Assembly: GCA_910574455.1 (NCBI GenBank)
Contig: CAJSYZ010000007.1
Span: forward strand, 124,001-188,000
From: Trichaptum fuscoviolaceum
Taxonomy: Eukaryota > Basidiomycota > Agaricomycetes > Hymenochaetales > Trichaptaceae
Length of the DNA: 64,000 nucleotides
Direction of reading: 5' to 3'
Shown here: piece by piece, positions 1 through 10,848 of the stretch
Numbering within the stretch: the first letter of the stretch is position 1
How the letters are laid out: each line of letters begins with the position of its first letter
Notes under the pieces: generated by a model
Database searches by the model: none
Seen by the model: the letters and a program-made list of their open reading frames with translations, nothing else
Told to the model about the DNA's origin: nothing
Position numbers and translations under genes: made by a program

Positions 1-420
1 AGAAGCATTCGAGAGGGAGTGCTGTGGGACGTTTTTGGGACTGGATTTATCCTTGATTTATGGACTATTGATTTCGAACTCGTACCGCGATCCGGCCTGT
101 CCCCTACAGCGGCGGGCAGGCGGCATCTATTGCTTGCGTCCGTCTACAACGGCATCACTGTAGATGGGCAATATAAGTTGTCCCCATCCGGCATGAGGCA
201 TACGTGGTCCGACTCGCCTGACGATAAGGCACTGGATAGCTTCACTCGCATCGTCAGGGACTGGCCTAACTGCCCCAAAATTATCTTAGAAACGAACGTA
301 TTGGACTGTAATGACCAAAAAAAAGATCTTATATTCGAACGACTTGCAGAATTTTTTGTTAAGACTTGTATTGATGTACATGATCGTCTACCCATTATTC
401 CTTGTTATTTAGCAGAATAG
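1..420 (+). CDS. 3' end of an unknown gene, cut by the window edge
   Basis: The frame is open from the first base and ends at a TAG at 418-420, giving about 139 residues of what looks like a C-terminus. It has no ATG near its left end, so the start or an upstream exon lies outside the window. The peptide is mixed hydrophobic/charged, without cysteine clusters, membrane segments or low complexity. It ends in a Pro/Ile-rich stretch (LPIIPCYLAE). I do not recognise the family. The minus-strand frame over the same bases has worse composition. It could be the last exon of a real gene or a remnant, and no splice acceptor is needed within it. Confidence 0.35.
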   Translation, partial: RSIREGVLWDVFGTGFILDLWTIDFELVPRSGLSPTAAGRRHLLLASVYNGITVDGQYKLSPSGMRHTWSDSPDDKALDSFTRIVRDWPNCPKIILETNVLDCNDQKKDLIFERLAEFFVKTCIDVHDRLPIIPCYLAE

Positions 421-672
421 AGTAGATTATTGTTATGTATGTAACATAGACCGCTACCAATGTATTTCTTGTCCTACAAAGTCCTGTGTGCATGAAATGA
501 GGACCAATTGTCCCTTGTTTCTGCGCTTGGGCCTAAGGTACGTGTACGCGCTTCATTCTCGTATCCGTCCTAAAATTCCTTCTTTGTGCGTTTAGCGTTA
601 TAGTGACTGCGAATGCTATGATCCTTATGTTCTGCAGATGGTTAGCGTCGCAGCTTATATCATTAATTCATA

Positions 673-1820
673 TTACTCACCATTGTATGCATGCTTCTTG
701 CCTTTTACGTCCTGCGGACGGTTGTCGATTTCTTTAGGACGTTGACTATCTGGCCACCTCATGTAGATGCGTTTATGAAGGTCGTTCAATCGCTCTTCCA
801 GCCCCAAGCACTCCCAATCTTGCAGCCCGCACTTGCGATAAATCAAAGGAATCCCTTGTGATACGAAGACTTGGTCTGACGGAAACGCCCTGACGAAGGT
901 GGAGTGAATCGGGTTGTAGAGCTCCACTTTCATGTCTTCAGTCATATGCTCAAATACTTTGTCTTCCGAGATTTGAAACAGGAGTCTATCGTTAGTGACG
1001 AACAACTCGTGTTTTAATGGTTTCTTGAAAGGCTGTTATAACGGAGATGAGTGACTTTTGCTTCATATTTGTTTGTGACTCTCACCTCTTTAAAGAATAT
1101 CGCATCTCCGAAAGCCCTACTCGTAGACCTTAATCCTCTAGCATAGTCTTCCGCTTCGCTATCGCTTTTGCCATTCACCTCGTCATTCGATAACGTCAGG
1201 TCAATGAATTCCGACGTGTCCTCTGGGTGGATACGTTGACGAACCTCGAGGCCATCTTCCGATGAAGGGACGCGTGTTTGAGAGGATGACGGCCAGGAGA
1301 ACGAAGGGCTGGGACTCTTCATCTTAGCACCTCGCATGTCTACAGATCCTCCTTCGTTAGCAATGCGTGCGCCTACGGTGAATCGCTGTGATACTGAGCG
1401 TTTGACATTGCCTTCTGTTCGCTCTTCGGGACAAGTGGGAACCACCACAAGCGAGAACCCTTTAACTTTCTCCATGAGATTCACGCGTCGTCCCCTATCC
1501 AGTGGGGGTTCTAAGAATGTTCGCATTCTGCAATTTTTACACTTTATACTGTTCGTCAACTATATGACTTGCAATTCAGACAATGACATTACTGACCATA
1601 ATTCCCTTCGTCCGTAGTTTTCATGGATTTTTCGACCCATTGAAACCCGAAGCTCCAGGTCTGTCTTGCATATGCTACACGTGCGGCTCTCGACTGGTCC
1701 ATCTTCGTGTTCGCGCAAGGCCAGCAAAAACGCGTTTCCGCCTGGAACGTACGTTGGTTTCGGTTCACCAGTTTCGGGGTTGATGGTGTACGTAGGCTTT
1801 GGTTGTTGCTTGGGGGGCAT
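673..1820 (-). CDS. GRF-like zinc-finger protein with a SUMO-interaction-like motif
   Basis: Three exons on the minus strand (1820-1597, 1548-1086, 1032-673) join through introns of 48 bp and 53 bp with GT...AG ends and give 348 residues. The first join is decisive. Unspliced, the frame meets a TAG, while splicing creates a codon for Cys and completes a C-x2-C ... G-R-R-E-L-C-x2-C-x2-C cluster at about residues 45-80, resembling the GRF zinc finger of nucleic-acid-binding proteins. The middle is Ser/Pro-rich. Around residue 190 the motif EFIDLTLSNDE has the hydrophobic-Asp-Leu-Thr-acidic pattern of a SUMO-interacting motif. Its start codon faces the KDZ transposase gene 312 bp away. The GRF and SIM calls are by motif only. 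It may be a host gene or a transposon-linked partner. Confidence 0.6.
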
Positions 1821-2132
1821 TTTGTGTGGAGTGATGAGAGGTACATGCTGCACTTGACGATGCGCTTATATGCAAGATTATCTGAGTTACGCATTGATTT
1901 AGTCTACGCTATCGACAACTCTTGGACTTCCGAGAGATATCACTTGGGTGGCTCAAGCGTTGATGGTAAGTGGTTACATAAGCCATCGGATCTCAGGATT
2001 TGCTAATCATTGCAATATTTACCAGAACGGGCAGTATTGTAGATTTTGTGGTCTTCTGTGGTTAGTTGCCTGTTATTGTTCTAGTATCTTTGGTGGAACG
2101 CTGCATTCCTTCTGTCTCTTCGATCCCTCATC
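1821..2132. promoter_or_regulatory. shared divergent promoter region
   Basis: This 312-bp gap separates the ATG of the minus-strand zinc-finger gene from the first ATG of the plus-strand KDZ gene, so it must hold the promoters of both. A pyrimidine-rich stretch (around 2085-2130) precedes the KDZ start. No clear TATA box was picked out. Confidence 0.4.
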
Positions 2133-5100
2133 ATGTGCAGCAGTGCATCGAAAACCCCCGCCAATATGTCCGCCCATGCGTCTATGAAGCGAAGAACAAC
2201 GGTCAAGGTCGTAACAGCCAACAAGAAGAAAGGGCGATTAGTACCAGAGAGGAAAATGAAGAACCTGCCGTCTAGGGACACTTCCAGTGGTCCAGCTGCG
2301 TCGCACATACTAGACGGGTTCGCTTCTACATCAGGCGTTGGTCCTTCGGCAAATGTCGACGCAGATAACGAGGATGAGGGGCTGAATGTGCCGCAAGGGA
2401 AAGGAAAGGCAAGGAAGGGGTATAGAAAACAAGTATGTCCCTGTCTGTCTCTGTCTCCATCTCTCTTCGGACAGAGTGAACTCATATGAACTCTTATCAC
2501 CGCCAAGGGAGCTTCTGTGGAGCTGCGAGAGTTTCGTGAGCAGGAAACCAGGCTTTTGAACTTGATGTTCGAGCTGGAATCAGACAATGACATCGATGCG
2601 CCCTGCTCCTGCGGGCGTGGCACGACAGCAAACATGCGTTGTCAGGAATGCATAAATTTCACCCCTTGTTGTCGTCTGTGTATCTGCGAAGCTCATGTAC
2701 ACGAACCTTTCCATTGGGTGCAGAAATATCATCAAGGCTTCTTTGTCAAGGAAGATCTGGGATCTGTAGGACTCGTGATATTTTTAGGTCATGGAGGCGA
2801 GCGCTGTAAAAACATGGTTTCCGGACGGCAGTCTACCTCGATTACAGTCGTTCACCATAATGGTATCCACAAATCAAAGGTTGCGTGGTGTGACTGTCTT
2901 GGTTGTGGCGATCGTGTGGATCAGCTCATGCGCGCTCGCCTATTTCCTGCGACTCTAACCAACCCGCAGACGGTGTTTACGTTTCAAATGCTAAATCAGG
3001 CACACGTGCATATCTTGCAGTCGAAGAAGAGCTCGTATGATTACATATGGTCACTCCAGCGTCTTACGAACAATGTCTTCACTGATGATGTCCCAGTGAG
3101 TTGAATTTCATCACATTAAGAGTATGAGACTGATAAGGTTTAGGATCGTTATCGGGAGTACAACAGAATAGCACGAGTATGGAGTCATTTGAAATCTCTG
3201 AAGAGATCTGGCGACACCTATGGTTTGCAGGCCGATTTGCCCCATCTACCGGAATCAAGTATCGCTTTGACTTGTCCCGCGTGTCCACAGGAGGGATTCA
3301 ATATGCGTGGCGATTGTGAGGATGATTCTGGTGTACCAGAGGATCTACGGGACCCGGACGTGCCAGAGTGAGTGATCTAGTAGGCACGGCTGTCTGAAGC
3401 TCAACGGTCTCCATTCACAGCTACGTTGATACTCTCTTTCTCGGAGCAGACGGAAACTTTCACGCACGACGGAAGAACAAGGAGAAGAAAACGGATCCTG
3501 ATGATGTGGCTTTGGCGAACGGACGGCGAATCTTCGTAGAGGACTCGTCTTATAACAAATTCGTGCGAACTGTCGAAACTGACCCTACTTATAAGAACGA
3601 AAAGCCTGTGAGTATATTCTGCTCAACCTGCAATAGTGTGACTCACTTAGTACTCAGCCTGCGACATGCAGTGGATTCCGCGCGGGAGACGCGCGACGAG
3701 CAATTAAGGACAAAGGATTGGCAGTTACCGGCGTCATTGCAGTTATTTGTATTCGACACGGGATCTTCCGGCCATCAGGAATGGTCAATATGTTCGTCGG
3801 TGAACGGTTCGTGACCATTTCTCACCATTTTCCTTCGTATCTGACGATGCCATAGATATCATCTCGTCGATTATGCTCTTGCTAAAGCAAGCGAAACGGT
3901 CAAGAAACTGAGAATCATATTCTCGTACGATGTCTCCTGTCGTCATGACAAAAATGTTCGCAATCGGTTTCAAAAGTGGCTGCCCAATTACGAGAAAATC
4001 CTGGATTCAATAAAGGAGTTGGTACCTAAGATGCATATCCTGGCTCACAAGTTAGATTGCCAGTTTTTCTACGCTCTTGACTACGAAGATGGCGTTGGTG
4101 TCACACATGGCGAAACGGTCGAGCAGTTTGGGCGGAAAGTAATCAGACGGGAAGTAGTACTCAGGAAATGAACCACGGACATCGTCTCGATGCCCTCGAC
4201 GACTTTAACTCGTTTTGGTGTTGGACTAAAATTCAACGTTTGCGTACGTCACATTTCTTACTCTACTAGGTACATGTTTAATTTCCCAACTAGCCGATTA
4301 CCTGGGTCGTCGGCTGATAGTGGAATTGGAAGAGACAGAGAAGCTCAATGTTGAATTCAAGGCTAAGACTGAAGCCACGGACGCGGACTTGATTGCGGAA
4401 TGGTCGAAGGACATAGGCAAAGCTCCCTGGAAGGTTGGTGAGGAATGGCACAGTATCTTCAGGCAGAAAGGCGATAAAGGTAAGAGCGCGTGAGCTTTGT
4501 ACTTTATTAAAGTCACTCATATATGACAAGTTCCTTCTCGTGATGATATACTGTTTAGACTGTCTCAATTAGAACAGCAACCTAGTCCACTCTCTATCAA
4601 GACGGGGGATGCTCAGGAGGGTCCGAGGGATCTTTCAAAGGGAAAGCGGCTTTCGTCAACACTGGTATTTCCGTTCGCCTCAAGCAGTAAGTTACATTAT
4701 TTATGTCGAGAACGAGTGCTAATCTATGGTAGATGGGAGTTGACGAAGAAGTTCGAAAAATGGGCTAAAGAAGCTGGGAAAGAAGCCGGTCAACCTTTGG
4801 ACAATGAGATTCTGTCATCTGACAAAGCAACGGCTGCGAGGTCGGGATTGTATTCAGATATCTTGGAATGGAGAGAGAAGCAAGCGGAGTTCATGCCGCT
4901 AGTCGATGCGTCGTTCATGTCGAGTCCGGATGACGATAGACTGGTCCCTGAGACAGCTTTATTAGCTCTTCCATCGGAATGCGACAGTTCCTTACACGAT
5001 CAGCTCGAACTAAAGGAGCTTGTAGCGCTCGAGTTGGAAATCTGGCAGGGCGTGGCATCTGACGCAATCTTTTTAATCAAGGAACAAATCAAATACAAGA

Positions 5101-5741
5101 TGTCGTTCAGGGCAGCTAAAGCAACACACAATCGTGGGACTCAGGCTCACACTAGAGCAAACGCGAAGCTGAAAACCTTCGACGACAACCTCCAACTAAC
5201 CGTAGATCGATATAATTTCGTGCGAGATTGTATGATCCAGGCTGGGCTACCGAGCGACTCATTACGCTTCCAACATATAGGGGCGAACGACAAATGGATG
5301 TACGACCCGAATAGATCAAGAACGAATTACACTCGTCCAGAGCCTTGGTATTGGTCCGCGGGAGTGCCAGAAAACTGTAGTCAAGAAGATTGGAGCATTG
5401 ATAGTAAGTACGAATATCTTATACGGATGCACGTGTATCTGAGCCTTTCGACAGTGGAGTGCGTTCGTTGGCATAGACAAAGAGCATCTCGTGATCGTCA
5501 CACGGAAGAGGTTGAGATTTTGAAGGAGGAATTAAGGAGAGTCATGCGGACTCATAAGAAGTTTGCAGTCTTATGGGGCAGTCGTGTAATGAAAGATGCA
5601 GTGAGCAGGCTAGACCAAGGGCGAAATGCGTATGCGTTGCGCACTGCAGCCATGCACGAATCCTTACGTGATCGTGCTGAAAATGTCTTTAGGAGTGCAT
5701 TAGCCACCGACTCCGAGTCTGAAGCTTCTGAGAAGAAATAA
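2133..5741 (+). pseudogene. KDZ-superfamily transposase with CxC2-like cysteine cluster, frameshifted
   Basis: Nine exons can be traced: 2133-2432, 2508-3095, 3144-3367, 3421-3607, 3658-3806, 3856-4243, 4294-4479, 4531-4686 and 4733-5741. A basic N-terminus leads to a Cys/His cluster (CSCGRG...CQEC...CCRLC..CEAH) and the motif GFFVKEDLGSVGL, as in CxC2 domains attached to Kyakuja-Dileera-Zisupton transposases. The catalytic core follows: FLGADGNF (first Asp region), TGVIAVICIRHG, SYDVSCR, then THGETVEQ. Directly after that the frame slips by one base near 4126, and the family motif SNQTGSSTQEMNHGHRLDALDDF continues in another frame. The 4686/4733 splice also leaves the last exon out of phase, a second missing base. 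The C-terminal exon is long, charged and helical. It encodes a DNA cut-and-paste enzyme that is probably dead as read. Confidence 0.85.
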
Positions 5742-6212
5742 TATAGAGATAAACAAATGTAACTAGATATGTGTTAGCTCGCTGTAATTGAAAGCCTTGC
5801 TGTCGTGGATTCATGCGTGGATTCTGTTATTGAAATGTAGACTTGAAAGTGACTAAATTTGTCGTAGAATGTCCTCAGATCGCTTGAATGTCAGTGGTAA
5901 GCCTTTGTCATTATGTGAACGACATTAGCATGGCACTGACTACAGAATATGCAGGATAAACAGTGCGTTTAAAAGGATGCGTCAGTTTTCGATGAGCGAG
6001 GACGTACTTTAACACAGACATTTGACGATGGGAGTGATGTAAGACAGGCTTCAAAAGTGGCCAACGTGATTGACATAGAGACTAGAAGTAAAATTGATTC
6101 GAAAGCGATCTTAGAGCACAAGAACATGACATTTTTATTGCAAAGGCTACATTGAGCTTGACGTGTGAGATACGTGAGACATATGAATACAAGACTTGAT
6201 TACATAGCGATC
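5742..6212. other. intergenic, with a 35-bp direct repeat
   Basis: No gene is seen here. A direct repeat of about 35 bp (6093-6127 and 6196-6230, about 83% identical) overlaps the 3' end of the neighbouring minus-strand gene, so part of that gene's last exon seems to have been duplicated downstream. Confidence 0.4.
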
Positions 6213-6922
6213 TTAGAACACAAGAACATTGTACAGGACTATGCCCATGGCCATAACGATGACGACGAGACAAAGCTTGACTGGGACGTGTCTCACGTGA
6301 TACGGAGCAAGGAACATGGTACGAGGCGGATTTCTACGTGCGTTTGTAATAATCTGAAGGCGAGTTCAAATTAAAATAATACGTTAAGTCGATGCTCACT
6401 CACCTTATGCATCTGCACAGCATAGTTATAATCCGCCTCATTACGTTCCACCTCCCGCTTCAACGCTTCGACATCTCCATGAGCACGAGACTCGGGGCGA
6501 GCGAGCACCCGTTCCATATTTGCGGTTATCCGCATCATGGTACTGTAAGGCAATGGTGAGCATTGAGATCATAACATATGACAACAGGAAGATATGCGGG
6601 GAATGAGAAGTGGATGTGGTTCTGCGCGAGCGCCTCTGCGCTTGAGTAACACGTTGGCACATGATTGAAAGGTTCGAACCCGTTTTTTTACGTTAAAAGA
6701 AAGGAAGATAACTCACATAATCAAAGAATGTACGTCGTCATCGCATTTTCTCCCCGGGAACTCTGCCGTTAAAGCCAAAGAGAAACCCGAAGTGATTGCC
6801 CGAAGGCGCGTAGCTCGAAGACGCATGGCCCTCATCCTGTCGTATACGACGGGAAGCCCCAGGTATTCGTCCGAATCATCAGAAGTGGGCCTTCGGAGGA
6901 GCGACAGTGAATCCAAAGACAT
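6213..6922 (-). CDS. small probable tail-anchored membrane protein
   Basis: Three minus-strand exons (6922-6717, 6542-6404, 6353-6213) join with GTGAGT donors and CAG acceptors to give 161 residues. The first intron, 174 bp, is long for this genome and might hide a further exon, although the frame already sums correctly. The N-terminal half is Arg/Ser-rich and hydrophilic. The middle exon is helical and heptad-like (VEALKREVERNEADYNYAV). The last exon ends in about 20 hydrophobic residues (KLCLVVIVMAMGIVLYNVLV) directly before the stop, the pattern of a C-terminal membrane anchor. I do not recognise the family. The start at 6922 is the first ATG in the frame. Membrane orientation and organelle are unknown. 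Confidence 0.5.
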
Positions 6923-7765
6923 GTTTACTGGTGCGATGTGACACGATGGGGCGAGATGGCGTGTTCGACGTTGCGAGCGACGTGAGCAAGTGCTGGTGGC
7001 CTTCGCCACGGACAATTGCTACATCTAGGTAGCTATCAACTTCTTCTTCACGCGTTCATTGAGAAGTCTGATGTGCAGCGAGTTCGGACACATTCTGAGC
7101 ACAATCCATTGAAGGACGTTAACTTTTCACATTAATCTCTATCATAGTTAATTATCATAAATGTGGTAATAATAGTACAGCTCACAATCGTGAGGCTGGC
7201 TATTTTTTTGGAATTTAAGGGCCTTCGCAGTGAGTAGTAATTTCGTACTTCGCAATACCCAAAGATTCTAATATGATGTCATAGGAGTACACGGTAGGGT
7301 CCATAACTAAATTTAACGGTCTCGAGCGGGCGATGACCCGGTAACTCGGCGCTTGCCATTGATAATACAGAATCTCACTCCCTTCTCACGCAATTAGCGC
7401 CTACGTCAGCGCTTACAGTATTCTCTCGACGCATCTTTGGCCAGAGCTCGTTGCGTCCTTGGACCGCGCTGGTTACTGCTCTGCGCATATGCGCCTTCAC
7501 TCACTCTCTTTGGCCTTCGTTTCTATGCCCATAATTTATCACGAAGGTAAGTACAGTCACAATAACTTTAATTTGAATTACTGCTTATTGTCAAAGGCCG
7601 AATGCTCTTGTGGACTCGGATGTCGAAGGCCGAATGATCTTGTGGACTTGGACGTCGCGCTAGAGGGCTTTGTGACACTCTGTGGCCGTGGCCTACTTGT
7701 ATAGTACATAACCCCCCCCCCCCCCTCCCCCCTCGAATGTCAGTATCCATCCCTATCTCTCTACT
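6923..7765. other. intergenic, divergent promoters, with a C14 tract
   Basis: This 843-bp gap lies between two divergent genes. It contains a long cytosine homopolymer (C14 at 7712-7725, one T, then C6) just upstream of the next ATG. Such CT/C-rich tracts are common before fungal start sites. Two copies of a 12-bp phrase (GGCCGAATGCTC / GGCCGAATGATC) occur at 7598-7609 and 7628-7639. No coding frame was convincing. Confidence 0.4.
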
Positions 7766-9619
7766 ATGACTAAACACACGACTAACGCTTCGTCTTCCGG
7801 CGCAGACTCGGAATCGATACCTCAAGCTTCCGCGCCGGGCGTCGGTGAGGAGACGAAGAAGAAGAATAGAGGGTTCAATTGGGATTGGACAATAGAGCAG
7901 CAGGAGTGGATCGATAAAGCCGCGGTGGAGTACGGCGGTGTAGACGATGAGGATAAGGATGGATGGCGAAAGAGCAAAACAAATGAGCTACTCAGGACGT
8001 GGCCGGACTTAAAGAATGCAGGGGAGGCGAAGCAGGTAAGTCTTCCTTATAGTATTTATTGCAAAAAAACTAACTAATATATCACTATAGCGTTTTCTTA
8101 CCAAGTTGAGAAACTACCTTTCCACTTTCTCTAACAAACGCGAGTCCACGATCCGCTTTCGTTCTGCTCGATCGACGAATGCTGCTGACTTATGGTATAA
8201 TACGTGTGGTAAGAAGGAGGTCTTAGCGGCTGCGAAAGTGAGGGAAGCGGAGCAGTTGGCGACAAAGACAGAGGAGGAGAAAAAGACGGCAAAAATCTAC
8301 GTCGGCTTAGTGCAGTCCATTAAGAAGGATATGTTCTACGCCCTTCCCGAGGATGAACAAGAGTCGTGGGCGGAGAAAGCAGAGGCGTTGAAGAACAAGT
8401 CCGTAACAGATCTCGAACGCACGTTCAAGTGAGTTACGATCTTTGCAAGTCAATGACTTTTCTGACGCTTTATTAGGAATCAAGAAAGCATGACCGCCGT
8501 CATCAGCAAAGCCCTCAACAAATTGAATGGACACGAACTGCATCAGTGCGGTGATTGTGTCTTCCAAGTCTATATGGCTTACAAGAATACGGATGGGATA
8601 CTGAGGGCAACGTCGTAAGTAATTTCTGAAGGTTTTTATTGTGATAAACTGACTATGTACCTATAGTGTTGCCGCGGGCGCGGAGCACCATGGTGGAATC
8701 ACTTTCGACAAATACAAAGGGGGTCGTGCGCATATGCTGGCAGGTTCGTTTTTTGCCTCATATGCTGATGAGACATTGCAAGGTGCGTTGGTGGTCAATA
8801 ATACTTTTATCACCATCTAACGACATGTAGGGGGGAGCTGTTTAATTGATTGGGAAGAGGAAGTAGCAGCGGCAAATGCTCATGGCCTTCTTATAGAAGG
8901 TGGTCGAAAGCCTTCTTCCGGTGAAGGCCTCGCATCTGATAAGGCAGACGAAGTCATCGATGGTTCAAAGGTGAGCCTTGTTTGTCATATGTGTTTATCA
9001 CATAATCTAACTCTCGCCATAACAGGAACGTCCAAAACAAACGCCAGCTCCTCTTTCCAGCGTTGCGCGCCCTCCGGTAGACGCAATTACAAGAGCGCCA
9101 GTACATCCGCCCTCCGACTTACAACCGGTCGCTGATCCCTCAGACAATGCATCTCCCATTAATGGACAGTCGACGGCATCGCCTCTTCCTCCTGCGCAAG
9201 GAAGCTCTGGTGTTGAACGGACACGGAAGGAATCACAAGCAGCCGCTGATCCCTCGAAACGAGTGTCGCCTACGAACCACCAGTCGGAAGCATCGCAAGT
9301 GCCTCCATCGCAGGAAGCCGTCATAGCTGAGCCTCCCTTGGTGGCTCAGACTACTGATACGACTGCATCTGGAATTACGGGTGGAGGCAAGAACTCTGGT
9401 CGAGGGTAAGCGGACTTCCTCTCCATGACTACCTAATTCTAACTTCATTTCTCCAGACGGAAGCGCAAGTCTGCGTCCGATGTCGAGCCTGAGCCATCCT
9501 CAAAACGCGGTCGAGATACAATCACGAAGGAAGTGAGGAAGTCGACGCGCGTGGCAGACAAGAATAAAAAAGACGCGTCGCCAGTGAAGACTCGGGCTCG
9601 CAGGGCTAAGAAAACATAG
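7766..9619 (+). CDS. uncharacterised basidiomycete nuclear-type protein, seven exons
   Basis: Exons 7766-8035, 8091-8428, 8477-8614, 8667-8782, 8831-8970, 9026-9405 and 9457-9619 all meet at GT...AG introns of 48-55 bp and sum to 514 residues. The N-terminus has a Trp-rich block (FNWDWTIEQQEWID) followed by a region with TWPDL...RNYLSTFSN, a layout common in large uncharacterised Agaricomycete families. A charged segment with LPEDEQESWAEKAEALKNK looks HMG-box-like but is too short to call. The fifth exon carries a Cys/Trp motif (GSCLIDWEEEV). The second half is Pro/Ser-rich and disordered and ends in clustered basic signals (RKRKS, SKRGR, RRAKK) that should direct it to the nucleus. DNA or chromatin binding is an inference only. 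Confidence 0.8.
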
Positions 9620-10386
9620 TCTCTTCTTCCCTGTATATTAGAATATACTATATTTTATATCATATTTGTTTCATTTGCCAGTGATGTCTCTGTCGCCTAG
9701 TTCGCGACACTCTCGAGCTTCTTTCACGATGTTCATGTACTAGGCTCTAGGCCGTACTATCATTAGTAATAAAATCATGTGATCAAGACTGTGACATTAA
9801 TAATCATGTGATTAAAGACTACCATCTCCGTGTCATTCTATCTAAGTCAAATCACAAGAAATTGTGCTACGTTAATTATGAATCAACAATTATTAATTGT
9901 CCTTCTGTCTAATGACAATCAATGATAATGAAACTCGGCTTAATTTGAATCAAAGTCAATCATCATTGTACTGCTTATCTTAAATTGAGAACAATCAACA
10001 TCTCTGTTGCTTATTTTGAATCACACTCTAATCTCTTTTTCAACTGATGCTTAAAGTGAATCACATGAATACTTGTATAATGACAATCACAAAAAAATTC
10101 TTGACCTTACTTATAGCCTTCACAGTTCATGTCTATTTTGAATTCAGTTAAATCACCTTGTCTATAAACAGCTCTTTTGAATATTCTGTCTCTGTCTATA
10201 GACATAAAAAATTAATTTTTCCAGCTGATATTGCTGTCTTCCTCAATTAGGCACATAACTAAAACTCACTGCCAGTGTCACGAAACAAAGATTTCGACGT
10301 CACGTGCTTGATCACGCCCTCTTTCTCAATGTAAACCGGTCTTTCCCTGAACCTCACATTGCTCAAGTCTCTACAGCTAGTCCACC
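9620..10386. other. AT-rich intergenic stretch with recurring TGAATCA-like words
   Basis: This 767-bp stretch is clearly AT-richer than its neighbours and opens the long block that holds the Helitron. The palindrome ATCATGTGAT occurs twice, 29 bp apart (9774-9783, 9803-9812), inside an imperfect tandem duplication. TGAATCA/TGAATCAC words recur at least five times between 9880 and 10070. No coding frame is convincing. It may be promoter DNA for the next gene or a degenerate element edge. Confidence 0.4.
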
Positions 10387-10848
10387 ATGCCCATTGAACG
10401 AAACCCAAATCTTGACAAATACGCATCACACCTTCCTGACTGGGATGAATCTGACTCGGATTCAGACAGCTTCTGTAACTTGAGTCTTACTCCTCCCGCA
10501 GCGCGATCGCTCACATACACTTTCAGCGTTGTGTTAGGGAAGTCGTATGCCCAAAACATTTCTCGGCTATTGACACCCAACACAAATGAGCCACTCCCCT
10601 CTCGCTTGCCGTTCAACACCCAGGTTTTGAAACTCTACGGGACCGAGCTTCTTCATCTCAAGGCAGGCAATGACTTAGCTTCAGCTGACCCCTCGATCGA
10701 GGACATTGAGCTCTTCATTCACGGCGAACTTGAAGTCTGCGCAACACTTAATCGAATGTTAATCCAAATCGATGACCGTATTCAAATTATCAAGGGACCC
10801 TTCACACGAACTTACGCTACAGTAAACTGCCGCACCTACCAAGACTAA
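10387..10848 (+). CDS. small acidic protein of unknown function
   Basis: A single-exon frame of 153 residues starts in a good context (CCACCATGC) and ends at TAA. The N-terminus is acidic with a Ser/Asp run (DESDSDSDSF). The rest is a mixed alpha/beta-like sequence with only two or three cysteines and no membrane segment. I do not recognise it. Its codon style matches the following 20 kb of Helitron-neighbourhood genes. It lies on the same strand as the Spt5-like gene and the Helitron helicase. It could be a host gene or part of a mobile block. Confidence 0.5.
   Translation: MPIERNPNLDKYASHLPDWDESDSDSDSFCNLSLTPPAARSLTYTFSVVLGKSYAQNISRLLTPNTNEPLPSRLPFNTQVLKLYGTELLHLKAGNDLASADPSIEDIELFIHGELEVCATLNRMLIQIDDRIQIIKGPFTRTYATVNCRTYQD

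Noticed and set aside
1560..1596. In-frame TAG as a premature stop in the zinc-finger gene
   Set aside because: A 48-bp GT...AG intron removes it and restores a complete cysteine cluster, so no lesion is needed.
1..5741. TET/JBP dioxygenase gene near the KDZ transposase
   Set aside because: I looked for one because of the known association, but saw no HxD...H dioxygenase motif in the spliced genes here.
6668..6690. GGTTCGAACCC followed by a T-run, like a tRNA T-arm and Pol III stop
   Set aside because: No matching A box, acceptor stem or T stem pairs upstream on either strand, and it lies in an intron of a supported gene.
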